Shown: in pieces, positions 9,479-19,126 of the stretch | How the letters are laid out: every line of letters starts with the position of its first letter | How positions within the stretch are numbered: position 1 is the first letter of the stretch | Assembly (NCBI RefSeq): GCF_002943715.1 | Contig: NZ_MQUA01000013.1 | Span: forward strand, 62,001 to 126,000 | DNA length: 64,000 nt | Source: Polaribacter filamentus | GTDB lineage: Bacteria; Bacteroidota; Bacteroidia; Flavobacteriales; Flavobacteriaceae | Reading direction: 5' to 3' | Translations under genes and position numbers: made by a program | The notes under the pieces: generated by a model | The model's database searches: none | What the model saw: only the letters and a program-made list of their open reading frames with translations | Told to the model about the DNA's origin: nothing

Positions 9479-12364
9479 TTATTCTAAAGTAATTTTCTTA
9501 TTCAATTTACCGGTTTCAGTTTCTATCTGAACAATGTAAATACCAGCAGCTACTTTTGGTAAAGAAATATCTTGAATTCCGTTAGAAGTAAATGAAGAAA
9601 TTAATACTTGTCTACTAAGAATATTAAATAGTTTTAATTTTGTTTTTCCGTGTGATAAACCAACAATTCTTAAATTATGATTGTTCGTTTTGTAAATACT
9701 GATATTCTTTAAATCACTACTGTTTGTAATTAAAGGTGATTTTGTAGAAGTATGTAAATAGAACCTTCCAATTCCTTTTATAGCCTCTGATAAAGTGATT
9801 TTGTAAGTACTATTTGCTTCTTCTAAACTTGTAAAAGTATTTAATAATCTATCTTCTAAAAAGACTTTAAGTTCATTGGGTAAGTTTGAAGTTTCCGCAG
9901 AAAAAGTAAGGTCTTTATCCGAAGCCGAATTAATTCCAATCGGAATTATCATGTTTTCATAATTAGAAGTTGGCAAAGATTGTATCTGAAAATTTTTGCC
10001 TTCGCTATCAGAAACTAAATGAGTGTATATTGCAAATGGTTGTGGAACGCCGCCAAATAACTTACCATCATAACCATTATCAAAACCCGTAGTTGTCCCA
10101 TTTATATAGTAAATATCTGCATATCTAGAGGATATATTATCAGTAATTAAAAGTTTAATTTCTGGTCTTGAATTACTTTTTTGAAAAGTATTTGTTGCGT
10201 TATGATTTTGATTAGATTTTACAAAAGTAACCGTATTAGCAGTTTTAGCTTCAACAAAGAATCCTTGACCGGGTGCAATCATAAAATCAGCATGACTTCC
10301 TGTTGATCTTGTATCATAATAGGATCCATTCCACATATAAAAGTTTGGTTCTAAATCATTAGATTGCGTGGTTAAAAAAGTTGTGCTATTAATATAGGAA
10401 GTGTATGGATTCCCTACTAAATTAAAATTAGTGCCATTTACTCCCCCAAGAATAAGAGGAATATCAGCATTTGAATCATCCGTTCTAATGGTACCCGAAA
10501 ACGAAATATTTCTTACTTCATCTAATTGTACTGAATATCCTTTTGCATCTTCTAAATCACCAGTAGAGGAAGTAGTTTGATAAGCCCATCTTTTTGCTGA
10601 TATTGCTTGGATATTATCATAAGGAGCAATACCAATTCTACCAGCAACAGAGTTGCTGGGTAAAAAAGTATGATTAGAAATTAAGTTCTGAATTGTTTCT
10701 CCATCAACTGGAGAGGATATAAAATACCAAGAATTTTCAGTTGGTAAGTTTCTTTTGTAAGTTGCAGTTCCTGAAAAAGTAGATTCAGCTATTAAACTTG
10801 TGCCAGAGTTTATAATTACTGAATTTACAGTAACCGCGGATGAAGCCGTTGGTTGACTTGTTGCTTTTAATATTTGAATATCATCTTCCGTTCCAGGAAC
10901 TATTCCTAAACTCCAGTTGGATGCTGTTGTCCAAGAATTATCAGTAGCACCAGTCCATGTATTCATACTAAAAGGCTGTCCTGAAGAATTGTATCTCCCA
11001 GGAGAAGCAGCAACGGGGTTTGATGAAATTTCAGAATGTTTTACAAAACCACCTGTTAAATCATTATTTCTACCAATAGATTGGTCCTCATCTCCTTCAT
11101 TTCCATACGTATAAGTGGTTATTAACGCTCCTTCAGAATTTTTTAAAGTAATAGTATCACCAGCATTGTTCAATGATAATCCATTTGCCGTATCTGTAAT
11201 ACCTGAGATTTCTGTGGGAGTTCCTCCACCAAAGACGACAACCGATCCACCAGCAGGAATCGAAATAGCACCAAAAGTATGCTTAACACCTGTGCCATCG
11301 GATATTGTATAACCCGTTAAAAGATGAGATTTATTATCTAAATTTACCAATTCAATAAATTCATCTTCAGAGGAATTAAAATTTGAATCTCCGTTTGAAT
11401 CAATAGAGGGTTTTGGGTCTGTTGCCGCTGGATCGGCTAAAATTTCGTTGATGATTATATTCCATATATCATCATCTGTAATGTTAACTACATGTTGACT
11501 TATACTTAAAGTAGCAGTTCCTGAAGTAACAGAAATATCAATAATAATTGTTTCATTATATAAATCTGCATCATCATTAATACTTAAAGGAATACTCAAC
11601 GTTTCATTCGCATCGAATACCAAAGGAGTTAAATCAATCGTGTAATCTTCCGCTTCAGAAGTGCTACTTCCGTTTATGGTTGCTGTAACGGTGACATTGG
11701 TATCGTAATTGGTGAAAGTTATGGGGATGCCATTAGTTGCAAAGGTGGCATCTGTTTCTGTTTGGTTACTTGAAGCGTTGTTAAAGGTTATTGTTGGTTC
11801 TGAAGTAGCTAAAATACCTTGAATGATGATATTATCTAGTCTTAGATATTCTGTGTCTGCATTATTTTTCATAATCACTCTTATTTGTAAGGTACTACCA
11901 TTTAATTCTGTTTGAGTTACAGTTAAAGTATCGAAATCGTCACTTAAATCACCATTGGTTGAAGCTACAGTCCATGCACCTGAGTCAATTTTATATTCTG
12001 TTTTAAAAATATCCTGAGTTTCTAAAGTTCCTGACTCTGCCGCACTTAAGCTAAATGATATATTAGTATAATCAGAAATAGTAATTGATTTTGAGAGCCA
12101 GATAGCATCTCCGTCTAGATTTCTGGCTTCGAAAACTCCGTCGGTCACCTTAAACCAATCACTATCTGTGGACAAATCGGTAGCAGAAATATCTACACTC
12201 CAATCAACTCCAGTTAAATCTAAATTTGGTTCGGGGCCAATTGCACCTTTGTTTTCTTGGTCTGTAAAACCTTCAGAATAAATTGTTGTTTGCCCAAAAG
12301 AATTGTTAGCGGTTATTGCGAGAATATAAATCATCGCAATTTTAAAAATGTTTCGTCTTTTCAT
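9479..12364 (-). CDS. Secreted lamin-tail domain protein with T9SS type A sorting domain
   Basis: A 961-residue secreted protein. A Sec signal peptide (residues 1-25, ending NNSFGQ) is followed by a jelly-roll-like segment, a Calx-beta-like segment (SEAEDYTIDLTPLVFDANET), a lamin-tail domain (INEILADPAATD ... DEFIELVNL ... TGYTISDGTGVKHTF), a WTGATDNSW / ASNWSLGIVP repeat typical of Bacteroidota surface proteins, and a C-terminal T9SS type A sorting domain (GIYIVQIETETGKLNKKITL). The sorting domain sends it through the outer membrane to the surface. The function of these proteins is not known; lamin-tail domains are often linked to DNA or calcium-dependent binding. It is the first gene of the peptide/kinase cluster. 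Confidence 0.85.
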   Translation of the reverse strand: MKRRNIFKIAMIYILAITANNSFGQTTIYSEGFTDQENKGAIGPEPNLDLTGVDWSVDISATDLSTDSDWFKVTDGVFEARNLDGDAIWLSKSITISDYTNISFSLSAAESGTLETQDIFKTEYKIDSGAWTVASTNGDLSDDFDTLTVTQTELNGSTLQIRVIMKNNADTEYLRLDNIIIQGILATSEPTITFNNASSNQTETDATFATNGIPITFTNYDTNVTVTATINGSSTSEAEDYTIDLTPLVFDANETLSIPLSINDDADLYNETIIIDISVTSGTATLSISQHVVNITDDDIWNIIINEILADPAATDPKPSIDSNGDSNFNSSEDEFIELVNLDNKSHLLTGYTISDGTGVKHTFGAISIPAGGSVVVFGGGTPTEISGITDTANGLSLNNAGDTITLKNSEGALITTYTYGNEGDEDQSIGRNNDLTGGFVKHSEISSNPVAASPGRYNSSGQPFSMNTWTGATDNSWTTASNWSLGIVPGTEDDIQILKATSQPTASSAVTVNSVIINSGTSLIAESTFSGTATYKRNLPTENSWYFISSPVDGETIQNLISNHTFLPSNSVAGRIGIAPYDNIQAISAKRWAYQTTSSTGDLEDAKGYSVQLDEVRNISFSGTIRTDDSNADIPLILGGVNGTNFNLVGNPYTSYINSTTFLTTQSNDLEPNFYMWNGSYYDTRSTGSHADFMIAPGQGFFVEAKTANTVTFVKSNQNHNATNTFQKSNSRPEIKLLITDNISSRYADIYYINGTTTGFDNGYDGKLFGGVPQPFAIYTHLVSDSEGKNFQIQSLPTSNYENMIIPIGINSASDKDLTFSAETSNLPNELKVFLEDRLLNTFTSLEEANSTYKITLSEAIKGIGRFYLHTSTKSPLITNSSDLKNISIYKTNNHNLRIVGLSHGKTKLKLFNILSRQVLISSFTSNGIQDISLPKVAAGIYIVQIETETGKLNKKITLE

Positions 12365-12465
12365 AATAATTAATTTTGGCTTACAAATTAATTAATACTC
12401 AAATAAAAAGGTTACGGGAATCCGTATTTAGGGTACATTAAATGTTTTTTCTATAAATTTTGGTC

Positions 12466-12515
12466 ACTTTTATTTTGTTGATTTTCAGAAGGACTACTTT
12501 TATTTTTTCGATTTT
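12466..12515. repeat. Pair of 20-bp direct repeats, 30-bp period
   Basis: ACTTTTATTTTGTTGATTTT (12466-12485) recurs at 12496-12515 with two mismatches. The pair lies 100-150 bp upstream of the T9SS-peptide-kinase cluster and downstream of trkH, so it may be an operator. In this AT-rich context chance is not excluded. Confidence 0.4.
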
Positions 12516-12541
12516 AAACAAAAAAAGGAAGTAAGGCTATT

Positions 12542-14041
12542 TTAGCTCTTACGCCAAAAGAAAGGAGTAAACAAGATTAGAACAGTAAACAATTCTAACC
12601 GGCCAATTAACATTAAAAAAGAACAAAACCATTTTGCGGTAGAAGATAAATGTGCAAAATTATCTACAGGACTTACAGAACCTAATCCTGGGCCAATATT
12701 ACCTAATGAAGAAGCTGCTGCTCCTAAAGCAGAAATAAAATCTAAGCCTAAAAAAGTTAAAATTACTGATGCCATTATAAAAATAAGCATGTAAATAATG
12801 AAGAAAGAAAGAATATTAAAAACAATTGTTTGGCTTACAGATTTACCATCATATCTAACAGGAATTATTGCATTTGGGTGCAATGCTTTTTTAAATTCTA
12901 AAAAACTATTTTTTAGCATTATAATATGTCTAACAACTTTTACACCTCCACTTGTAGAACCTGCAGATCCTCCTGTAAAAAAGAGTGCAAAGAAAATAGC
13001 GGTTGCAAAGAAACTCCAAGTTGTAAAATCTGCGGATACAAAACCAGTTGTTGTTACTACAGATGTTACCATAAATAATGCGTGTCTAATAGCACTTTCT
13101 GTATCACCATAAACATTTGGATGTGCAATGGTAGTTTGTAAATTTGGGTCTTGATAAAATATAATTAAGACGGCAATAATAGCCGAAGTTCCTAAAATAC
13201 CAAATAAATAATATTTAAATTCTTCACTTTGAAAAACTTTTCGAACTTTTCCTTTTAAAGCAAAATAAATAAGTACAAAGTTTGTACCAGCAATCAGCAT
13301 AAAAAAGATGATAATATATTGTACAAAAGGCAAATTATTATAGTAGGCAATACTGCTGTTTTTTGTAGAGAAACCGCCTGTGCTTAATGTTGCCATTGCA
13401 TGATTTATGGCGTCAAACCACGTCATACCGGCAATTTTTAGTAAAAAGAACTCAGCAAACGTTAAGGATACATAAATTAAATATAAACGTTTTGCGGTGT
13501 CTGTAATTCTTGGGTGTAATTTATCTGCAGAGGGTCCAGGAGCTTCTGCCATAAAAAGTTGCATTCCTCCAATTCCTAGAAGTGGTAAAATGGCAATGGT
13601 AAGCACAATAATTCCCATTCCGCCAATCCAATGTGTAACACTACGCCAAAAGAGAATTCCTTTTGGCATAGATTCTATATCGGTAAGAATCGAAGATCCT
13701 GTAGTAGAATAACCAGAAATAGTTTCAAAAAAAGCATCAGAAATACTTGGTATTGCACCTGAAAACAAGTACGGTAACATTCCTGTAAATGAGAGGGTAA
13801 GCCACCCTAAGGTTACAATTAAGTATCCTTCTTTTTTATGAATATTTGTGCTTTTAGGTTTGTTTAGAAGGTAGAGTAGAAGTCCTATAAATACAGTAAT
13901 AATTCCTGCAATTAAAATTCCAGCAGCAGCTTCTTCTTCATTAAAATAACTAAACGGAAAAGCAACAAACATAAACAATCCATTAAGAATTGCAGTGATG
14001 CCCAAAAAACGGTAAATTATTTTTAGATTTAGACTTCCCAT
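12542..14041 (-). CDS. trkH: TrkH family potassium uptake protein
   Basis: Integral inner-membrane channel subunit that takes up K+ together with the cytoplasmic TrkA gating protein. Four selectivity-filter P-loops can be recognised: SGYSTTGSS, ATLSTGGFST, SVVTTTGFVS and SLGNIGPGL, each between hydrophobic helices. The 499-residue length matches the TrkH/TrkG/KtrB superfamily. It starts one base after the trkA stop codon, so the two are translationally linked. The stop region carries a short GTAAG/CTTAC inverted repeat. Confidence 0.96.
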   Translation of the reverse strand: MGSLNLKIIYRFLGITAILNGLFMFVAFPFSYFNEEEAAAGILIAGIITVFIGLLLYLLNKPKSTNIHKKEGYLIVTLGWLTLSFTGMLPYLFSGAIPSISDAFFETISGYSTTGSSILTDIESMPKGILFWRSVTHWIGGMGIIVLTIAILPLLGIGGMQLFMAEAPGPSADKLHPRITDTAKRLYLIYVSLTFAEFFLLKIAGMTWFDAINHAMATLSTGGFSTKNSSIAYYNNLPFVQYIIIFFMLIAGTNFVLIYFALKGKVRKVFQSEEFKYYLFGILGTSAIIAVLIIFYQDPNLQTTIAHPNVYGDTESAIRHALFMVTSVVTTTGFVSADFTTWSFFATAIFFALFFTGGSAGSTSGGVKVVRHIIMLKNSFLEFKKALHPNAIIPVRYDGKSVSQTIVFNILSFFIIYMLIFIMASVILTFLGLDFISALGAAASSLGNIGPGLGSVSPVDNFAHLSSTAKWFCSFLMLIGRLELFTVLILFTPFFWRKS

Positions 14042-14042
14042 T

Positions 14043-15389
14043 CTAATTAAAAAAACCCTCTACTATTGATATTGCTTCTGGTAAACAGAAAACAATTACT
14101 TTATCTCCAGTTTGTATTTGTATATCACCAAAAGACATTAAGGCTTTTCCTTCTCTAATAATTCCGCCAAAAACAGCTTCTCTAGGAAAACGTAAATCTC
14201 TAATAGGCTCTTTTGTAACTTTAGAATTAGGTTTTACTTCAAACTCAAAAACTTCAGCATCAATATTATGTAGATTGGCTAATTCTAAAATTTCACCTTT
14301 TCTAATATGTTTAAAAATATTACTTGCTGCAATTAGTTTTTTATTGATAAGGGATTCAATTCCTATGGTCTGAGAAATATCAATATAATCCATATTTTCA
14401 ACTAGAGCGATTGTTTTTTTAACGCCTTTAGATTTTGCAACCAAGCATGACATAATATTGGTTTCAGAATTACCGGTAACCGCAATAAAAGCATCCATTT
14501 CTCTAATGTTTTCTTCTTCTAATAATTCCAAATCTCGTCCATCACCATTAATAACCAAAGTGTTGGTTAAACTTTCAGCTAAACTTTCTGCTTTTTCTCT
14601 ATTTTTTTCAATCAACTTTACTTTAAAATTGTCTTCACAAAGGTTTCTTGCTGTTTTTTCGCCAATGCTACTTCCACCAAGAATCATAACATTTTTAATA
14701 TTGTATTGCTTCTTGCCAAGAATTGGATACAAGTCTTTCATACTGTAATTTGGTACAGAAAAATACACTTGATCATGCACTTGGTACTTCGTATCTCCTC
14801 TAGGAATTATGGTTTGAGAAACATTTTCTCTTTTAATAGCAATGGTTATAAAATCTACATCAGAAAATTTTTCTTTTGCTTCTTTTACGGTTAAATTTAT
14901 TAAAGGCGATTTGAAAGTTAGTGCCGTTCCCATTACATTAAATAAGCCGCTTTCAAAGGCAACAGTATCATTAAATGAAGATTGATTTAGCAGCATTTTT
15001 ATTTCATTTGCGGCTAATTCTTGAGGAGAAATCATAAAATCTACTCCAAATTTTTTAAAATCTACTTCACATTCATTTAAAAACTCTGGATTATCAATTC
15101 TCGCAATTGTTTTTTTAACTCCTAAAGACTTTCCAATAACAGAAATCGTGAAATTTGTGTTTTGGCTATCAGTAACAGCAATTAATAAATCAGCAGAATC
15201 AATGCCAATTTCTTTTAAAAGCTTTATAGAAGTTGCATCACCTTTTTTGGTAATTACATCTAAATGATTGTTGATGTAGTTTAACTTTTCACCATCAAAA
15301 TCTATAACGTAAGTGTCTTGAGATTCGTAAGAAAGAAGCTTTGCTAAATGAAAGCCTACATCCCCAGCACCTGCAATAATAATTTTCAT
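14043..15389 (-). CDS. trkA: Trk system potassium transporter TrkA (peripheral NAD-binding subunit)
   Basis: Two tandem RCK units: a first Rossmann fold at residues 1-130 (MKIIIAGAGDVGFHLAKLL, acidic VIDFD end of beta-2), a TrkA_C domain, a second Rossmann fold (NVMILGGSSIGEKTARNL) and a second TrkA_C domain at the C-terminus. It binds NAD(H)/ATP and gates TrkH. The length of 448 residues is standard. It is the first gene of a two-gene operon with trkH. Confidence 0.96.
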   Translation of the reverse strand: MKIIIAGAGDVGFHLAKLLSYESQDTYVIDFDGEKLNYINNHLDVITKKGDATSIKLLKEIGIDSADLLIAVTDSQNTNFTISVIGKSLGVKKTIARIDNPEFLNECEVDFKKFGVDFMISPQELAANEIKMLLNQSSFNDTVAFESGLFNVMGTALTFKSPLINLTVKEAKEKFSDVDFITIAIKRENVSQTIIPRGDTKYQVHDQVYFSVPNYSMKDLYPILGKKQYNIKNVMILGGSSIGEKTARNLCEDNFKVKLIEKNREKAESLAESLTNTLVINGDGRDLELLEEENIREMDAFIAVTGNSETNIMSCLVAKSKGVKKTIALVENMDYIDISQTIGIESLINKKLIAASNIFKHIRKGEILELANLHNIDAEVFEFEVKPNSKVTKEPIRDLRFPREAVFGGIIREGKALMSFGDIQIQTGDKVIVFCLPEAISIVEGFFN

Positions 15390-15412
15390 ATTTGAAATAT
15401 AGAAATAGGTTG

Positions 15413-15420
15413 CAAATATA
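15413..15420 (-). promoter_or_regulatory. Candidate -7 promoter box for trkAH
   Basis: On the minus strand TATATTTG matches TAnnTTTG, 24 bp before the trkA start; no clear -33 TTTG. Confidence 0.5.
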
Positions 15421-15560
15421 CGAAAGTAAGTATTGGCTTTTTAAAAAATTGATGTTCTTTTTAAATTGATGATTTTCAATTTGATAGTTCACACAAATCC
15501 GAAAAAAAACAAATTCTGGGTAACAAATTTCATTTTAGTATTTTTATCAAAAATTGTTAC

Positions 15561-16247
15561 ATGGAAAAATTGACTATTAAATCTTGGGCTTTAGACGATA
15601 GACCTAGAGAAAAATTAGTGGCGAAAGGAAAAAATGCTTTGTCCGATGCCGAATTAATTGCAATTCTCATTGGATCTGGAAACAGAAATGAAAGCGCAGT
15701 AGCTTTGTCTAAAAGAATTTTAAATTCTGTTAAAGGGAATATTAATGCACTAGCAAAATTATCCGTAGAAAAATTAATGACATTTAAGGGAATTGGAGAA
15801 GCAAAAGCAATTTCTATAATAACAGGTTTAGAGCTAGGCAAAAGGAGGCAATTAGAAATAGCTTTAGAAAAACCCAAAATTACTAGTAGTAAAGACGGTT
15901 TTAATATTATACAACCTATTATCGGCGATTTAGAACATGAAGAATTTTGGGTGCTTTTTCTAAATAATTCAAACAAAGTATTGGCAAAAAACCAAATAAG
16001 TAAAGGTGGTTTAACAGCCACAATTGTAGATGTAAGATTGTTATTTAAACAAGCTTTAGAACTTACTTCTGTTGCTATGATTGTGTGTCATAATCATCCA
16101 TCAGGAAAACTAGAACCCAGTAACGCGGATAAACAATTGACGCAAAAAATTAAACAAGCCGGTACAACTTTAGATATAAAACTATTAGATCATTTAATAA
16201 TTACCGAAAAAGCGTATTTTAGCTTTGCAGATGAAGGTTTGCTATAA
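15561..16247 (+). CDS. radC: RadC family DNA repair protein (JAB/MPN domain)
   Basis: 228 residues: an N-terminal UPF0758/helix-hairpin-helix segment (LMTFKGIGEAKA) and a C-terminal JAMM metalloprotease-like domain with the intact HNHPSG...D metal site. The biochemical role of RadC remains uncertain in spite of its name. It is the first plus-strand gene after the divergent trkAH operon. Confidence 0.93.
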   Translation: MEKLTIKSWALDDRPREKLVAKGKNALSDAELIAILIGSGNRNESAVALSKRILNSVKGNINALAKLSVEKLMTFKGIGEAKAISIITGLELGKRRQLEIALEKPKITSSKDGFNIIQPIIGDLEHEEFWVLFLNNSNKVLAKNQISKGGLTATIVDVRLLFKQALELTSVAMIVCHNHPSGKLEPSNADKQLTQKIKQAGTTLDIKLLDHLIITEKAYFSFADEGLL

Positions 16248-16317
16248 GTTTTATGTTTTTATCAGCAGGTAAGCTTTGAATCTTTGTTACTTTGCAGCTT
16301 TGCAACTATAGAAAAAA

Positions 16318-17622
16318 ATGATACTAGTTTACACACATAAAATAACACCTAGAGTACGTTATATTTTTAAGCATATTCTAACAAGAACATTGGTAATTCC
16401 GGTTTCTTTTACTACAAAAATCGAAGACTTTGTTGCTCATAATGGACCAAAATTATCCTATACTAAGACTCCTTTAAGCAACGAGCTTTTTATAAAAAGC
16501 AACAATTTATTATTTGAACAAGGTGTAAATGATTTAGAAATAAGTGTCCAAAAATGGGATGACATTGCTTGTTTTTTTAAATCGAATAAAAAATCAAGCA
16601 TACCTTTTGATATTTTCGCTGCAAGCTTCTATTTAATTTCTAGATACGAAGAATATTTACCACATGTTAAAGATACTCATGGAAGGTTTACGGCGGAACA
16701 AAGTTTAGGGTATAAACATCAATTTTTAGAAAAACCAATCGTAGATATTTGGGCATATAAATTCTTAGCCGTTTTAAAAGAAAGATTTCCGGAGTATGAA
16801 TACAAAAAAAGAATGTATAACTATATTTCGACCATTGATGTAGACAATGCATTTGCCTACAAACATAAGAGTTTAACAAGAAGTGTAGGCGGTTTTTTTA
16901 ATGATTTATTCAAATTTAAATTGTTAGAAGTTTGGAATCGTACTGCGGTGGTTTGGAACCTAAAAAAAGATCCTTTTGATACTTTTGATAAAATTTTAAG
17001 ATTAAAAAAAGACTATAATGTTAAAACTATTTTCTTTTTTTTAATTGGTGATTATTCAACTTTTGACACTAATGTTTCTGGTTCAAAAACGAAATATAAA
17101 CTGCTGATAAAAGAAATGGTAGATTATGCCAGAGTTGGCTTGCATCCTTCTTATTTTACCATGCAAAATGCGGCTCTTTTAAAGAAAGAAAAAGAACGTT
17201 TAGAATCGATTACCAATATGCCTGTTAGCAGATCTAGGCAACATTATTTGCGTTTTTCTTTGCCAGAAACTTATCAAAATTTAATAGATTTAGAGGTAGA
17301 AGAAGACTACTCGATGGGCTATGCGAGCAATGTAGGTTTTAGAGCGGGCACATGTACACCATTTTATTTTTATGATTTGGATTTCGAGATTCAAACGCCC
17401 TTAAAAATATTTCCTTTTGCTTTGATGGATACTACTTTAAACGATTACATGAAGTTAACACCAAAGCAATCTTTAGGTAGAATTAGAGATTTAAAAAATG
17501 AAGTAAAAGCTGTTGATGGCACTTTTATAACGTTATTTCACAATGAAAATTTAAGCGATTATTTAAGATGGAAAGGATGGAAACGCTTGTATGAATCGAT
17601 GTTAAAAATAGCCACTTCATAA
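16318..17622 (+). CDS. Polysaccharide deacetylase family protein
   Basis: 434 residues without a signal peptide. It resembles the flavobacterial polysaccharide deacetylase proteins with an N-terminal accessory domain (DUF7033 type); NodB-like features are the STIDVDNAFAYK segment (metal-binding Asp region) and GLHPSYF (HxxxS-like site). Enzymes of this kind remove N-acetyl or other acyl groups from sugars. It opens a cluster of surface-polysaccharide genes. The start ATG at 16318 follows a short AT-rich spacer. Confidence 0.85.
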   Translation: MILVYTHKITPRVRYIFKHILTRTLVIPVSFTTKIEDFVAHNGPKLSYTKTPLSNELFIKSNNLLFEQGVNDLEISVQKWDDIACFFKSNKKSSIPFDIFAASFYLISRYEEYLPHVKDTHGRFTAEQSLGYKHQFLEKPIVDIWAYKFLAVLKERFPEYEYKKRMYNYISTIDVDNAFAYKHKSLTRSVGGFFNDLFKFKLLEVWNRTAVVWNLKKDPFDTFDKILRLKKDYNVKTIFFFLIGDYSTFDTNVSGSKTKYKLLIKEMVDYARVGLHPSYFTMQNAALLKKEKERLESITNMPVSRSRQHYLRFSLPETYQNLIDLEVEEDYSMGYASNVGFRAGTCTPFYFYDLDFEIQTPLKIFPFALMDTTLNDYMKLTPKQSLGRIRDLKNEVKAVDGTFITLFHNENLSDYLRWKGWKRLYESMLKIATS

Positions 17623-17623
17623 A

Positions 17624-18528
17624 ATGATTAATTATATTAAAAGAAAGATTTAGAGGTTACTAAATATAATACTTGTATTGAAAATTCAATTCAAAGTAGA
17701 ATTTATGCGTTTTCATGGTATTTAGATATCGTTGCAGACCATTGGGATGTTTTAGTTTTAGACGATTATGAGGCAGTGATGCCAATAACGTGGCGAAAAA
17801 AAGCCGGAATTAAATATGTGTATCCGTCTCTTTGGTTGTTAGAATTAGGTGTTTTTTCTTTGGATGAAAGCCAAGATATTCAACCGTTTTTAGCCATTTT
17901 ATGCAGTAAATTTATGTTTGTAGAACTTCGATTAAATACTAAAAATAAGTTTTTAAAATCAGCATCTTTAATTTCCAAACAGTTTCAATATTTAGATTTA
18001 AAAATTGGCTACGAAGCTATTTTAAAAGGCTATAATAGAAATAGAAAAAGAGAACTTGTAAAAGCAAATAAATATCATTTAATAGAAAATTGGACAGATA
18101 ATCCAGATAAACTAATTACTATTTTTAAAGAAAATATCGCTGAACGTGTTAAAGGAATTTCTGATAAGGATTATGCTAATTTACGAAACCTGATGAATTT
18201 TTCTTTAAAAAATGGAGTAGGAGAGTTGTTAACTATTTATGATACAAATAATAAATTATTAGCTGCTGCTTTTTTCTTAAAACATAAAAATAAAGTAACT
18301 CAATTGGTTTGTGCTTCAGATATTTCTAACAGACAAAACGGTGTACATACTTTTTTTAATGATCGCGCTATTTTTAAATACCAACCACATTTTGATAGCT
18401 ATAATTTTGGAGGTTCATCAATGGAAAATATTGCTAATTATTATGTAAGTTTTGGCTCAAAAACAGAGAAATATCAACAAATAAAATATAATAATTTACC
18501 TTTTTTACTTAAATTATTTAAACGTTAG
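17624..18528 (+). pseudogene. GNAT/FemAB-like acyltransferase of the polysaccharide cluster, frameshifted near the start
   Basis: The open frame from the ATG at 17776 (250 residues) is only the 3' part. Upstream, in the same frame, coding continues back to about 17648 (DLEVTKYNTCIENS...RIYAFSWYLDIVADHWDVL) and the preceding ATG at 17624 (MINYIKRK) is one base out of register. Adding one A to the AAA run at 17644-17646 gives a 301-residue product. The GYNRNRKRELVKANK segment and later parts resemble FemAB/GNAT folds that transfer an acyl or aminoacyl group. Real decay or sequencing error cannot be told apart here. The gene starts one base after the deacetylase stop codon. Confidence 0.8.
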
Positions 18529-18531
18529 AGT

Positions 18532-19126
18532 TTAAAAATCATAAAACTTTTTTGGAAGTTTTTTGTTGAAAATAATTGCTGATAAATCTTCAGTATAAGG
18601 TTCTTTTTGTTTTATAACTTTACAGGGATTACCAACAGCAACAGAATTGCTAGGGATGTCTTTATTTACCAGAGAATTTGCGCCGATGATAACATTATTA
18701 CCAATAGAAACTTCTGGCAAAACAGTGCTGTTTGCACCAATCCAAACATTATTACCAATTGTAATTGATTTTCCTTTTGTATGTTTTCTTAAATTATCGT
18801 TTTTATGATTGGATGAAATAATCGAAACTCCTGGTCCCAATTCAATATTTGAGCCAAAAATAATTCCGTTATTCGCTTGAATGTAGTTATTGAAGTTATC
18901 TCCTGGATCACATAAAATCCCTTTTTTTATATTTTCTGGCGCTAACACTTTTGATGTAAAATGAACTGGCCATTTTACTTTTGGATTCAATCTAAATACT
19001 TTTTGAGGAATTAAATAATGAAAAATAAAATATAATAACGTTGATAACCATATTTAGGTCTATAATATTTTGGATACAACCAATTTATAATCCATCCAAA
19101 AAAGAAAAAATCAATTTTTTAAACAT
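18532..19126 (-). pseudogene. Hexapeptide-repeat acyltransferase, two frameshifts in the 5' part
   Basis: The open frame at 18532-18990 (from a TTG) covers the left-handed beta-helix with hexapeptide repeats (GNNVWIGANSTVLPEVSIGNNV..IGANSLV) and the C-terminal VGNPCKVIKQK of maltose/galactoside acetyltransferase-like enzymes. The true start is the ATG at 19124-19126, directly after the stop of the asparagine-synthase-like gene. The product MFKKLIFSF-FGWIINWLYPKYYRPKYGYQ...LFFHYLIPQKVFRLNP is recovered only by adding one T (coding strand) at each of two runs, 19098-19103 and 19021-19025. It probably O- or N-acetylates a surface sugar. Status: broken in this sequence, possibly by homopolymer miscalls. 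Confidence 0.82.

Noticed and set aside
12531..12552. GTAAG/CTTAC inverted repeat at the end of trkH as a terminator
   Set aside because: The stem is only five pairs, overlaps the stop region and has no proper T-tail.
15557..16021. 154-codon minus-strand ORF inside radC
   Set aside because: Antisense shadow of radC with no recognisable protein features.
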